From Watersipora subatra (taxonomy: Eukaryota; Bryozoa; Gymnolaemata; Cheilostomatida; Watersiporidae), in the NCBI RefSeq assembly GCF_963576615.1, contig NC_088711.1, positions 21,546,182-21,610,181 on the forward strand: a stretch of DNA of 64,000 nt, read 5' to 3'. The notes under the pieces are model-generated. The model had not been told where the DNA came from. It was given only the letters and a program-made list of their open reading frames with translations, and made no database searches. Positions 32,746 through 46,000 of the stretch are shown one piece after another. Every line of letters begins with the position of its first letter. The stretch's first letter is position 1. A program made the position numbers and the translations under genes.

Positions 32746-35700
32746 TGAGCATCTGAGTTTTGCACCAATGGTGCTGGCTAGCAATTAAAGTGTATGTTAA
32801 AATCCCTATTTGTGTGTAGGTTCTATTATTTATTTAAATCGAGCTGGCTACTATACTTACCTTTTGGTACTTACCTTTCGGTACTGAGTTAAATAAGTAC
32901 TTACCTACTGAGTTAGATAATCTATTTGCATTGCCGGCGACACTACTAAGTTTTAGTTGCAGCTCCATAGTCAGAAGGACGGTAGACCTTTATAACAGTT
33001 TTATAGAAATAATACATACTATTTAACAAGACCTTTATTTTCTATGGGATGAGTCATCACATTGATGATAACTTGTTAATATCATCGTTATACTATGCTT
33101 TAAATAGTAGTAACGTCATTGCTGTAATAAGATGAATTTTTCAAGTTAAAAAGTTAATTTTTTATTGTGGCAACTCGTTCCTCGGCCAACATTGTTCTCG
33201 TAGCTCTGCTTCCCCTGTTTATTTGTATTTGCATTATTTTGCAGGATTTGTTGTTTTACCAACGATTCAAATTCAGTAAAAAAGATTTAAAATGTGTAAG
33301 CAAACTACTATAGCTAAGTAACAGTTAAAACATCTTTGTCGTAATTTTACATAATGATTGCTGAAATATTTGTGATTTTGTCTGAACCCATGTTTTATTA
33401 CTTATTTCTTATACCTACATGTATTGCTTAATACAAATATCTATTGAATATTAAATACTATAAAATATTTTTATTCAACTAAATGTAGTTGTTAACATAA
33501 TGGGTTAGGTAAGATAAAATGTTCATTGAATTAATATTTGCATAGTTGAATAGAGTGTTTTATACTCTTGTTTGGTAATTATCCTCACGCACAGGAGATG
33601 ATTCCAAATCTAACACGAAACTTCATTATTGATGGAATGACATTGCAGAAACAAATACAAACAATCTGATTTTCTTTTTAAATAGTCATGTTTTTTTCAT
33701 ACTAGTAAAGTATTAATACATACTATGACACTGTGTCTCAAAGGTAAATTTGGTTTAGAAAGTGCTTAGTAGAAGGGGTTACACGAAAATCCTTTCATCT
33801 CCCTTAAAGATGTGGTTGCATCAAATTTGAGTTGATTTTAAAAGCAAGTATTTTTTTTTCTATCAGTTGATATGTTGTTTGTTGTGTTAGGCGATCCCAT
33901 TGTCAAGATATTTGAAGATTAAAATCGAAAAAATTTGATTGCGGTAAAAACGCTCAGGACAAAAAAACATGCCCAGACTTGCCCAAAATAATGTAACACG
34001 CGATACAACCTGTCTATATCTCTCGTATTCACATCGGCTATTGCGATAAAAGTCTAGTCCTATGCGGCTCTATTGGCATATATTTTATCTTGTATTTGCT
34101 CATGTTGGCTAGAATAAAATTTTAAATCCATCTACAGATATATTATTATTGTCTCAAACTCCTCAAACAAGGGAAATTAAAAACTTGTCATATTAGCTTC
34201 TTCTAAATGCTGTGTAAACATCTTAGTACTGACTACTGCAAACTGTGGAGAATAAGGTCTTTGTATCGGCAGAGTTCCGTCGCTACCCGCACTAATGATA
34301 TACAGCCCCGCCTACATGATGTCCGTCGCCTATCCTGGGGGGAGGGCCTGTATATCAATGCCCACACCGAAGACTAGTTTCTTACTAAGTAAAATAATCA
34401 AGCTGTGTCTTTGAAAAGAATATGTAGCAAAACCAACTATAAATCCTAAAAGTCATGTACATTGTATAGTCGACTGTCAACGTTATCGAGTCATTATTAG
34501 TATAAATTTGTAGAAAAAAATTCACTAGTTACATTTGATTAATTGATTCAAGTACTAAACAAATGGTTGAGCTATGCAAAAGTGCCTGTACATGCAGCTT
34601 TGATTACACTTCATAAATCCATCTATCAGACAAGATTTCAGCACAGGTGGCAACCGGGCTATGATGTATTCAATGTTCTGCAAATCATGTTTTGCATTAT
34701 TTTCAGCAATATTATTTTATTATATAATTTTTACAAGCAAAAAAACTTTCATCTCATCATAAAGCTTTTATTAAAAATATCCATCCAAGTCGTGGCCACT
34801 CACATAGTTTCAGCTCATACAATAAGACAAATTAATCTACTACAGCAAACTCAAACAAAACATCATGGTTTATGCAGCACACATTCAAGTCCCTCTTTCC
34901 CATTTATGGCAGTTTCCACACTGACAAAGCTGCTTCGGCTGGTGGGACCACATAAACATCCTGTAATCAATAAAACCAATGCAATAAATATGTGTCATTC
35001 ATAGATATGTCATTCTAACGGTATCTACTGAAAGCTTTCAAATTGGGAGTTAGATAGATTGCGAGTGTAATTTTAAACATCAATAAATGTTTAACCAAAG
35101 CATAAGTACGCCAAGCCAACGATTCAAAGCTTTGGTTCTGAAGTTAAAGATGTGTATTGGTTAAAGATGTGCATTGATCAATCGATTTTCCTCACTTTCT
35201 ACAAGTGAGAAGTGAACATCTAAAGTCAAATCATAAATCTAATTTACTAGCCAAAACTGCCAAAGAAAATTTGAAGCAAATATAGCTAGGTGAAACGATT
35301 AAAAAATTATAAAACGATGATTGATGATGGCAAAAAGTTATAATTCTATTAATTAGTAAATGTATTCGTGAGTACTAAAATTATTACTTTTAGTATACGT
35401 ATTCATCAATCTAAGCCATTGTATTGCTAGATGCTATGGATTAAAAAGAAGCCGTCAAGAACTTACTGTGCATCCGTATCTCGCATGTGCGCACAGGAAA
35501 TTGTATTATAACCTCAAACAGGGAAATATGATCTGAATGTAAACACAACAGTACATCTATACGAGACTCAAAGTAAAAGATAAATTTACCTCCATTCTCC
35601 TATCTTCCTCTGTAGCACTTTAACCACCTGATGCACAGAAAACTCGGACTCACCTTCACAGCAACTTTACAGTAATTTTTACAATTCTGTGGCTCGTCAA

Positions 35701-36869
35701 TAAAACGTGTCGATCAAGTAATTCATTAAAGTACCGATGTTAATTAATTTAGTAAATATCGATGTCCATGTGATTTAATAATAGAGTAAAATCCCTAAAT
35801 TTGAGATCACAGACAACGCGTTTTACAAGTGATAACATTTATTACGACCTATATAAAAAATTTGTGCTGATGATTAGCTAATGAAGCGATCTTATATTTA
35901 TCACTCATTGACTCTTTTCAGATGTATCACTAGTTACGTCATGAATGTAGCACCCACTGGAATCTGAGCTTTTTAAAAGATGACCTCATTCAAACGCATA
36001 TATCTCTGGACAGGGTTAGTCTACAAAGACAAAAATGACATCAAATTGTAGCTGATGTTTTAGCCTTTTATTGGTCTTAATTTCATTAAATCGACCTTTT
36101 TGACACAACCACACCTTTAAAGATGTGATAGATTTATGCACAAATATGAAATCAGGAAATTCTGCTTTAGTTTTCGATACGAAATAGTGATATAGGGAAA
36201 TGGAGAAATAGTGAAATAGATAGGAAATAGTGAAAGTTATTGTATTTCCAAAATACCATAACTTTCACAAACATGAACAGGTCACATTTTAAAACAGCCT
36301 CGATAATTTTTCTGGTTTACTGTTAACTGTAAATACATATCTTAACTTAGCTTTTAGCAACCTGCTGTACAGAATACTACCCTCCGTACAAACGCTTGAG
36401 TTTACGAGTAATGGATGTTACCACTGGCTTGTGACGCTCATGAAGTTGAGCTAAATCTTTTCAAGCCTTTGTTGCTTGCATAATCAGATTCATTCTACCT
36501 TTGAATTGCTATTAGAGCCACTACGGACACACCCGTCTACCAACAGAAATAGATTAATTGATATGTAATTGCTAATTAAGACTTCAACTATATTTTAAAG
36601 GTTAACCTGTAAAATAATATTTGTTTAAGTTTGTTTTTAAATATTTATCCAAGGCATACTTTTCTTCAAAAAAATAAACATATATACGTAATTCATGAAG
36701 TCCTATTATTCCTATTATCTATAACTACGTATAGCCATTTTCTTACAGTGGGTATCCTAAAGGTACCATGAATGTTAGTGAGGACGCCTACATTAGTGGC
36801 ATTTATATTTGATCACTTCAATCATAAAGCTGATGGAGATTCATACTTTGGAGGCACGACAGCATCGAG
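32746..36869. other. Intergenic, upstream of gene B
   Basis: No gene recognised. A hairpin at about 34298-34360 (GATATACAGCCCC / GGGCCTGTATATC) and another at 36232-36271 (GTGAAAGTTAT / ATAACTTTCAC) are the only structures I see. A 153-codon open stretch at 34543-35004 lacks motifs and looks like AT-rich chance. Confidence 0.4.
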
Positions 36870-36877
36870 TATAAAAA
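36870..36877 (+). promoter_or_regulatory. TATA box of gene B
   Basis: TATAAAAA lies about 95 bases before the gene B start codon. An initiator-like TCAAATCT sits about 28 bases downstream, near 36899. That would give a 5' UTR of about 70 bases with no upstream ATG except near the start itself. Confidence 0.45.
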
Positions 36878-36971
36878 ACTTTGTGACAGTATTTTAGGTC
36901 AAATCTACTTTTTACATCACGGCGACTACCTAATTGTCTGGACTAGCGCACAAACTACATATACTCGTGAC

Positions 36972-37050
36972 ATGTATAGGATTTACAAGAACACAGTTTC
37001 AGACCATATACATTATATAGGATATATAGTTATTCTGTTTCTTTTACAAG
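36972..37050 (+). CDS. Gene B exon 1: start codon and signal peptide
   Basis: MYRIYKNTVSD, then the hydrophobic core YIGYIVILFLLQ, ending at donor CAAG|GTAAGT in phase 1. Exon 2 starts in the same phase and continues GSHSQT, a plausible cleavage zone. This start is chosen because the frame upstream of exon 2 has no ATG and a TATA box stands at the right distance. The intron that follows (1.28 kb) shows nothing recognisable. Confidence 0.75.
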
Positions 37051-40000
37051 GTAAGTCGCTTTTCATTCGTAATAAGGTAACCAGAATCACCAGGTCAACT
37101 TAGCCGGCACCATTTGTTGGTTGTTTTTGACAAGGCTTGGTTTAAAAGTGACAAAATATTTGTAAAATGTATGTGAAAATGTGATGGTAGCCATTTGATT
37201 AACAACTCAATCTACAAAGTGAAATTTTGGCTGTTATAACATTGTCATGTGTTGATGGTAGGGTATATGCCAAGGCATTGATGTGGCACATCGGAGACTG
37301 GCAAAGATATTGTCATGTGTTTTATGACAGCCCTTTATTATAGTATTATAGTACCCAATGACACCATGTGACAGCGCATTGACAAGGTGTCAGAGAGGCA
37401 TTTATGATATGTGGCAGCTCAACGACAGCTTACTCTTATGTTAACAGTTACCTATGGTAAAGTGATACTGTATGTGATTTGACGCGATATTGGCCGTCTG
37501 CTTAACCTGTGGTTTGGATATAATTGCTAAAATCTACGATCATACACTTTTATAAACATTTTACTGTAAGGGTATTGCTGAGGTGTATTAATACAAATGA
37601 TAATAACCTAAATGTAAATTTCAGATAAAAAATCCAAGTCTCCTAATCACCACACAGTATTTGTTTTGCTCTTCTCAATTTTATTTACTGTAGAAAGCCT
37701 AAATCTTTTGAGAAGCTTCAAGACCCTTTTCATAGACTGACCATCAAACTCTTAGAAAACTTCAAAACAGGTTCCAGCGACTGCCACTGTCTTTTTCTCT
37801 CATGTATCATTGTAATTCTGACAATTTATTTATACATGAATAACCGACTCTCTCATGATATGAGCAAAAGTAGCACAGGATTTATATAGACCGCTACATG
37901 TATAGGAAATCATAAGCTGCGTGATGGCTTCAGTCAAGCTTCTACAATACCTAGCCTGCTGCGGCAGGCTAGGTTGCAGAGGGATGGAATAATGCAAAGC
38001 ATGGCTGTAGATATTAATAACTTCGTTTCTTACAAACCTTTGTTCACACTTCACAGTTGGCACCTTTTGATAATTAAATCAATAGATTGTATTTATCCAG
38101 CATCATTTTTCAAATCTATTCATATCTTCATTTATGCAAAAATCTTTCTAAGCATTATTGTTAGTCGATCTGTAGTTTAAGCATTGTATTGACTGTTCAT
38201 AAGATGTTAAACTCGTAAAACGATGCAAGATATAGCTGCTGTATCTCGTTTATGTAAGATTGCTATGTTACCTGACAAGAATCTATCTTGTTGATGCGTT
38301 TGCTATTGCAGTCCTCTGTACACTTTCAGGTAGCCATTCACAGACCATCTCTAGCTGTTACGTGTTTGGTACGGAACATGTGCTCACTTTCGACGGTGAG
38401 AGAATAGATGTAATCAGCACCGCAGCCTGCCAGTTTGATCTTGTCTACACATGTCCTGCTGGAGCTGTGGTCGATGCTGTACTTGACATTTCTATAATCA
38501 ATGTAGCACATGGAGAAACTTCTCGTGTGAACTGTGTGCAAGTAGAATATGGCAACTTTGTAGTGAGATTATGCGCAGATCAAACAGCAAGAGTGAGTAT
38601 ATTGTATCACACTTTATTCTGTTAGTATAACTTCATGCCAAAGCTGATATACCCTTACTAAACCTTCCTAAAGTTTACCAACTGGACCTTTGTCCCCAGT
38701 TGTATAGCAGGTATTGGTTAATGCATTCACTAGCTTGCAACTCAACTTTTCATCATATATTTAAAAGGGAATATAATAAGCATTATGACAGAGAAATTGT
38801 GTTTGAAGCCATTTACAAACTAACTTACAATGCATACATAAAGCCACGCCAATTAGCAAATTCCTGGTCATGCTACTAATTGGGAAAATCTGACTAGCTG
38901 AGAGCCACTAATAAATTTCTAGAGCGTTGTGCGGAAGACAGGAATTCTTATTGCCAACTTTAAGAATTGTGAGGTAATAAACTGGTTGTTTTGATTAAAA
39001 AGAATGCAGCATCGTTATTTTTTCTGTTTCTTTCAGCTATCAGGTATACAATCTTTCAATTGCAATTAAAACTTCATATGGCATCTAATTGTCGACAAGC
39101 TGGCTCTGAAAAATAAAGAACAAAAGAGTATATCATTTTTCTCTTCTTATGAAGTCTACTAGTGGTGCGCCTGTTTGGTCCTGAGCCTGATGCTGGCTCA
39201 CTCTAACAATATTCTAGTAGAATTTTCTTCTCATGTTGCATACTTAGTGACTCGCCCAATTCTAGCTGACCTCGTATAACAATAGTAGTCGCAACATGCC
39301 TTCGTAGTGGCATAGTAGCGAACTTGTAACTCTACCAACATTTGTAAACTTTAGCCGGTTTATCTTCCGTTATTCCTTTTGAAGTCTACATAAAATGCAC
39401 TGGTGTGCATTTTTATAGGAGTCATCTATTGTCTACCTGTCTGAGTGTAGGTTCAGCCACCGCTACTATGAATGGCACAGATAATACTCGCTACATTACC
39501 TCACTCCTACTTTGTTCAGTGCCTTCGAGTGCTTGAGTGTCTCATTATATAGTCAAAACATTTGTTTGCTTTTAAGGTTTTCCTCACCACTTTTCTACTT
39601 CAACAACTTTTATCTAATTTTTATCTCCTATTTGAGTTTCCTAGTCAGGGGAATTGTCATTTTGTCGTCAGTTTATCTTGTTTGTCGGGTTCAGTCAAAT
39701 TTCGAGAAGTATTTCTGTACATGCGCAGTTTGGTATGATATAGTAATTTCTGCCAACAGCTTTTTTCATACATCTATGTTGAGTCGTGATATAAACAGTT
39801 TTCAAAATACATTCATTGTTTGGAATAATAGCATCTGGTAAAGTATGTTTTGTATTCACTCGTGTTAATATTTTCTACTCCTTCGCTACTATCTACCTTG
39901 AAAAAGGATGCATGTTTTTATAACAAAATAATAAATGTGATTATGCAATTACTTCTTTTTAATTGCATTATTACATATATTATTCTTTTCTGTGATGCAT

Positions 40001-43000
40001 TTTAGGTAAATGGAAAGCTTGTGCAGTCAATGCTTAGTCCAAATGAAGAGCTCATGGTATACACAGGTACCTCAGGGATAGAGCTATCTATTCAAACAGC
40101 AGTCATGGCAACGGTTGGTACCCGGTTGTATGTGCAGTTGATCCAATGTGTGTTACCTGATAACCGGTTTACTACAGTAGGCATAAAAATATGCATTTTC
40201 AAAGTCATCTACACTTCCATGTATACAAGTTTTAACATTAACAAATGACTCTCTAATTACTTTACGATGTTCCAAAATGTTCTCTTAAGTGAAGTATGCA
40301 TACTTTTGTAATGAGTTAGTTAAACAAACTTTGGTTTTTTGAAATTTGAAATTTTGTCTTTTTGTATTCGTCAAATGAGTTCTTGCAGTGCATGCTATTG
40401 TGCTGTTGTGACTTGTTACCAAGTCATGTGTTTTAATTCAACCATTGCTCTTTCAGCCAGTCATTGTGACAATGACTTCAAGCTCTATGGTACGGGTGTC
40501 TTTGCCCTCAAGTTACTCCAGAAAGCTTTGTGGGTTGTGTGGCAACTATGATGGAAATGGCACGAATGACCTCGTGATAAGTAATGGTATTGATGTGTCA
40601 TCATATGGCCTTTACCAACGGAGTGCTGCTATAGCTGGTTTTCATCTCAGGGAAGATTCCACATTGATGTAAGTTTCTATATGTTGCTTTAGTTGCACCT
40701 TATTTTCATCAAACCTTAACAAAACAATGATTCTAATATGAAATCAAAGTAAATCTAGAGATACCACGCTATTTTATAATTTATTATACTTTTTTATAAC
40801 TTGTAAGTGATAAATATCTTTCAATGGTTGATCCCATACAGTTGTTTAAAAATGTTTAATAAGGGCAAGCCAAACTGGATTATGCCTCACTGTAGGGGAT
40901 TCATATCAAATCAATGTGAATTCTTTATCTACTTATGCTGTCACCCCTATTTCTGTAGGATCGTCTATTTATTCCGCAACTGTTACATATAATAATACTA
41001 TAATCGGACTATGCATTTGTTGTGATGCTCATCTTTTTATCCATTTGTAGGGGTTGTGATAGGTCTTCAGCTATTGTACCCTTCATACCCTCCAACTGTG
41101 CTCCCGTAGCCTCAGATCTCCAAGACCCTGAATATTGTGGTGTTTATCAATCAGCTACATTTGAGAGCTGCAGTAATGACAACCCTGACCTGGCGGCCAT
41201 GTTTGAGATGCTGTGTGAAGATGACTTCTGTGAGAACTATTTAAACTCAAACGACTCAAACGATGATGCTTTGTCGAGTACTTGCTTTGAATCTGGTAAG
41301 AGTCTGCCTCACAGTTTGCAAACTTTAGACATGCAGAGCATACAGTTTTATTTATAGATTGATTACTCATGTGTGAATTCTGTAAAGGTACGGCCATGTG
41401 TAACGATTTTTTCGTTGATTCTGACAGAAATCATAAAATGAACGAAAAACACAGAATTATTCGGCCGAAATTCACAGAATTGTCAAAGCTGTGCATGCAC
41501 ACCGAAATTGTTGACGAAACGCTTTTAATTGGCTAAACAAATTAATAGCGAGCACAATTCTGGCAGCTTTTGCAATTTATATAGTCCAAGACATGTATTA
41601 CGACACACAATAAAAGTACCAGCGCAATTCGACATAGTACATACGATGCAACTGCCTAGTTTGCGCTATTGTTGATTCTTTATCGTTCGGACACTATTGC
41701 TACAAATCGTTTTTTTTTTAATAATAACAATGTCTGTTTTAGCAGCAAAAATTTCCTTGTAGAATGAGTTGCCATCTTTAGCGCAATGAAGTCAGTTGCA
41801 TGGTATTTACTTTGGTGAATAGTTCGTATTTTCTATTCATATTATAGTAAATCGCATTAGTATTTTTCTTGCGGGTCGCATTATGTGTCTCAGACTATAT
41901 AAATTTCAAAAGCTGCTAGAATCGTGCTCGCTAATAATTTGTTTAGCCAATTGAAAGCGTTTCGTCAACGATTTCGGTGTGCATGCACAGCTCTGACAAT
42001 TCTGTAAATTTCGGCTGAATAATTCTGTGTTTTTCGTTCATTCCGTGAACCCGGTCAACATCAACAGAAAAATAATTACGTGTGGCCGCACCTTAACTGT
42101 ATAAGTTGTATCATTTCTCAAAGTTGTATAAATTAGTTTAAACTAGTGGGTGTCTGGCCTTTCTCCTGAATCCATTTGGCAAGCTAAAGGAGAATAGAAG
42201 TTCAGCTAGCAACAGCCAGTGGTTGCCATTTGGCTGCTGCCGTTGCTTCGTTGTCTGACAAATAAACCTTCGTGCAGCAGCATATTTTTATGTTTTAACA
42301 GGACTTTTGGTACGCAAGTCGAATATCTTTATCTTGTCATTGAGCATATAGATAGGACACGATGAGCAAGGTTGCGTAACTAAACAAATGCGTGCTTTCA
42401 AATCAATATTCTAAGAATGAGTTTGCAGCATCGCGTAGCATTACGGCAGTCCGTTAACAGAAGTCTTTTGTTCTTTTCCTTATTAGAGGTAGTGTAATTA
42501 ATATCGTTGTCAGATAGTGTCCAACAGACTCACTGATTGGTAAAACTATGTTGTTAGAAATGCACACCCTACATTTCAACTTCTAGTGTAGTTACATAAA
42601 CATCTATGACGATGCATTATCAGTTATAACTATAACCTCATAGGTGTGCTTAGACATATTATATAAATCATAATATGAGTTGCAATTAGCTAAACATTAT
42701 AGACCTAAGGCGATATCTTCAGTGAGAGTTGTCTATGTTTTACAATAGCGCTAATAATTCCATAAGCTATAAAATAGTGGAGTAGATGATTAAAGGAGCC
42801 TGTTAGTTGCAGCGTTAAACTTCATAAACCTAAAAAAACGTCCATGCTGAGATTGGATGTTAGTACCCACTAAGATAGTGATAGCTGCTGGTACTCCAGA
42901 GCTTAATAATTCTATAACCTGTAGAATAGTGGGTTGAATGAATATAGCCTTTTAGTTGCCATTCTTGTGGGCTATCAATGTAGGCCTATATAGACATCAT

Positions 43001-46000
43001 CAAACTTGTGTTCTCTGAGAATTCTATGATCAAGAATGATGCTGGTTTATTTACACATAGCATAAGCTCTGCCTCAAGAATTTGAAGGGAGAATATGCTC
43101 AACCTAATTCTATTGATTATTATGTGATTCAGCTTGTCTTTGTCACTAAGGTTTATCCTTTCATAATTCATCCCCACTAGCATTACTGTACGCTTGTTAG
43201 TTATGCTCTCAATTCACGACTAACGTCCAAATTTTAGAACGAGTTTTTGTATCATATTTGTAAATGAACATTGTAGGAGACTGTGTTTATAACTCAACAA
43301 TAGCGAAGCAAGCTGTAAATTCCATAGCTGAAGTATTTGTGGATGAGTGTCGAAGTCGAGGAGTAAATCTGGAAGACTGGAGAGCAGATTATTCTGCAGG
43401 TATGCATGAAACTTCTACTTCCCTAATGGTAATCTGACACACAAGCGTGCAATGCTACGTGTGATGGCGAGTTAGCTCATTGATGCAAAGACAGTTTCTT
43501 CTTTTTTGATAGATGCCCACATGTGTGAAGACAACTCCAGGGTTTTGTACCTCAGTCATCATACTTGTAATGCCATGTGATTTGCATCGATTTACCAACA
43601 TTGAGTTTTCTTGTTACATTAGACAATGTGGAGGTATGACCTTAACATGGGTGCTGCCACACAATTTAACAGGAAGATAACGCTACTTGCTTAGTTTTCT
43701 GGTGACAGCAACTTAGCAAATAGCTCAAAAATACCAACTACACTCCTTGAGTTGATAACAAGTAAAGGAGTATACAGGTCTCAGCCTGGCACCTAGCAAT
43801 GAATTGAGTACGTGACCCTCTAACTGTTGTAATATGGTAATCTTTAAATAAACACTTTATTTATGAAAATTTATTTGGTTGCAAATTACTTTCAATTCTT
43901 GCTGCTTAGCAGCAAGCGTTTAAATTTATATATACATGTAATTTTGTGTAGTTTTTACTCAAAACAGCAGCGCACTGTATTCCATATTATTCTCATGTTA
44001 GCCAGAAGCTTTGCAATGTTATCAGGTACTTTACTAGGAGAGAGTTTAACAATTTTTACTCAGTAGGAACGCTGTTGATATCCCTCAAAACGAATTGTTC
44101 ATGATTGATGAAAGCTACAAAATAAGGAATTCATAGCCTTTGTTTGGTGATTGCGCTCCTTGTAATTAGCTTTCACGTTCACTGAGCATTTGACAGCTGT
44201 TAGATTGGTAAGCTAAGAATTATTTGCTATGTTAAGATTGCAAAGTAAACTTTACACTTTGAATTGACTGCAGTGGGAAGGTAATAAATGAGCGGTGTAT
44301 AGCTTTCCTTTCCGCAGTTTTTATGGCTGTTGCACCGCGCCATTGAGAGACATGCGCTTGACGCTTCACGATTGTAATTGTCATTTTATTGTTCTTTCCG
44401 TTAACAAAACAACTGCTTGACACGTTATTGTAACAAAATTTTGCTGGTGAATAGAGGTTAGACAGAAGTTTGAGAGGCGTACATTTGACAACTACACACA
44501 AGTCAGATTCTATCATTCCACCAAGCTCCTCTGTATTTTTATATTCATTGTGGTACAATTCTGAGTCAGTATGACTGCCATGATACATTTCTCGTGTTTC
44601 CCAAATTATCTCGTGACACTCCTTGGCGCAGTCACAGCAATTACTGTCTTCCTATTGTAGCATGAAGTGAAAAAAGTAGACACGCCTATCCAACTTGACT
44701 TCGCAGTTTCGTCTGTCTATTCATGTAATGGGAGGCAACACATGGTTCCCGTCAAAGCTCATGAATATTTTGTGAATGAGCAGTACTGAATTGAGCATGA
44801 CCCGGGTCTTGCGTGCGTCTTCCAATTTTCGGCATTGTGTTAAAGCTTTTGTTCTGAGCCAAACCCAAAGACATGCTTAGGTTTCATTTCTCCACGCTCT
44901 TTCGTGCTTATTGATCCAATTATCTCAATCTCAAAAATGATTGGTGAAAAAAATCCTCTATTTATAGTTCTTTTGAGAAACTACACATACCTAAAACAAG
45001 CAAACATGTATTGTTCATATCTCATAGGGGAGTTTCAACTCAGTTCAAATGTGCACTGAGTGTAATACATGTGGCAATACTCATGCTCGCTCCTTTACAC
45101 TTTATCTCCACATAGCTTTTCGCTCCAACTTATCACTCCACTTATGATTATCTCACCTCTTCGTTGGTTTAACACGTACCCTCTTCATTGATTAAGTGAG
45201 TGTATGCATTTTATTACTGCCCTCTGTCTTCCCTCTGTCTTCCCTCTGCATTTTATTCTGCCCTCTGGTTCTTTCTATGTCTGAGCCTTTGTAGCTACAA
45301 GGAAAGTAGACTGCGCTGAAACAACCGAAATAAGATATTACTTGATTAAATTAAATGTTACATTTTGCCACCGGATAACTAAAGCACCTATGACATTCAT
45401 AACAAACACTTTAGTCTTAGTGTTCATTATAATGTTATGTGATCGAAAAAACTCACACCTGGCAAGTGTGTGTGGACTTCCCAGCTTACACATCGGTGTC
45501 TTGAGCGTTCGTGGATTATTGATATCATTAGTTAATTAGCTTTTTATTGAAACAATTTTGTATAAAGAATAATTTAGAGTGCAAATACATAATTATACCG
45601 ATACTTTGGAGCTTGCTGTATGAACTGAGATACGCTTACAAAGCCACCTTTTGTACACAGTTGTTTGAATAAACTGCGTTTTAGCGCCATGCTCCTTTAC
45701 AATAGAAACCTTATTATACCCAATCTGACCACCGTTTTACAAGCATCTATATCAGCAATTGTGTGCTAATATAACAACAATAATTTTTTTAAAATTTTGT
45801 AAATAGTTTAATTAGTTCTATGGAATGTGGGATTATGTATAGGCCTATATAGCTAAGAAAACAAAATGTCATTATCTGATTAAGAATCGAATTAATTTTT
45901 TATTTAATAAAACAATAAACATAACGGTGTTCTACTGGCCCGTTTTACAATCAAAACCAATGAAATACAGTTCAAAGTTATGTTGAAAATTAATATTTTA

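Noticed and set aside
34543..35004. 153-codon open frame on the plus strand
   Set aside because: AT-rich composition, no domain, no signal or splice context, and hydrophobic runs typical of chance ORFs.
38260..38329. N-terminal extension of gene B exon 2
   Set aside because: The open frame there has no ATG, and a strong acceptor at 38329 links in phase to a signal-peptide exon upstream.
44232..44588. 118-codon open frame on the minus strand inside the gene B intron
   Set aside because: No recognisable motif or family; antisense to the intron, with no promoter or splice evidence.
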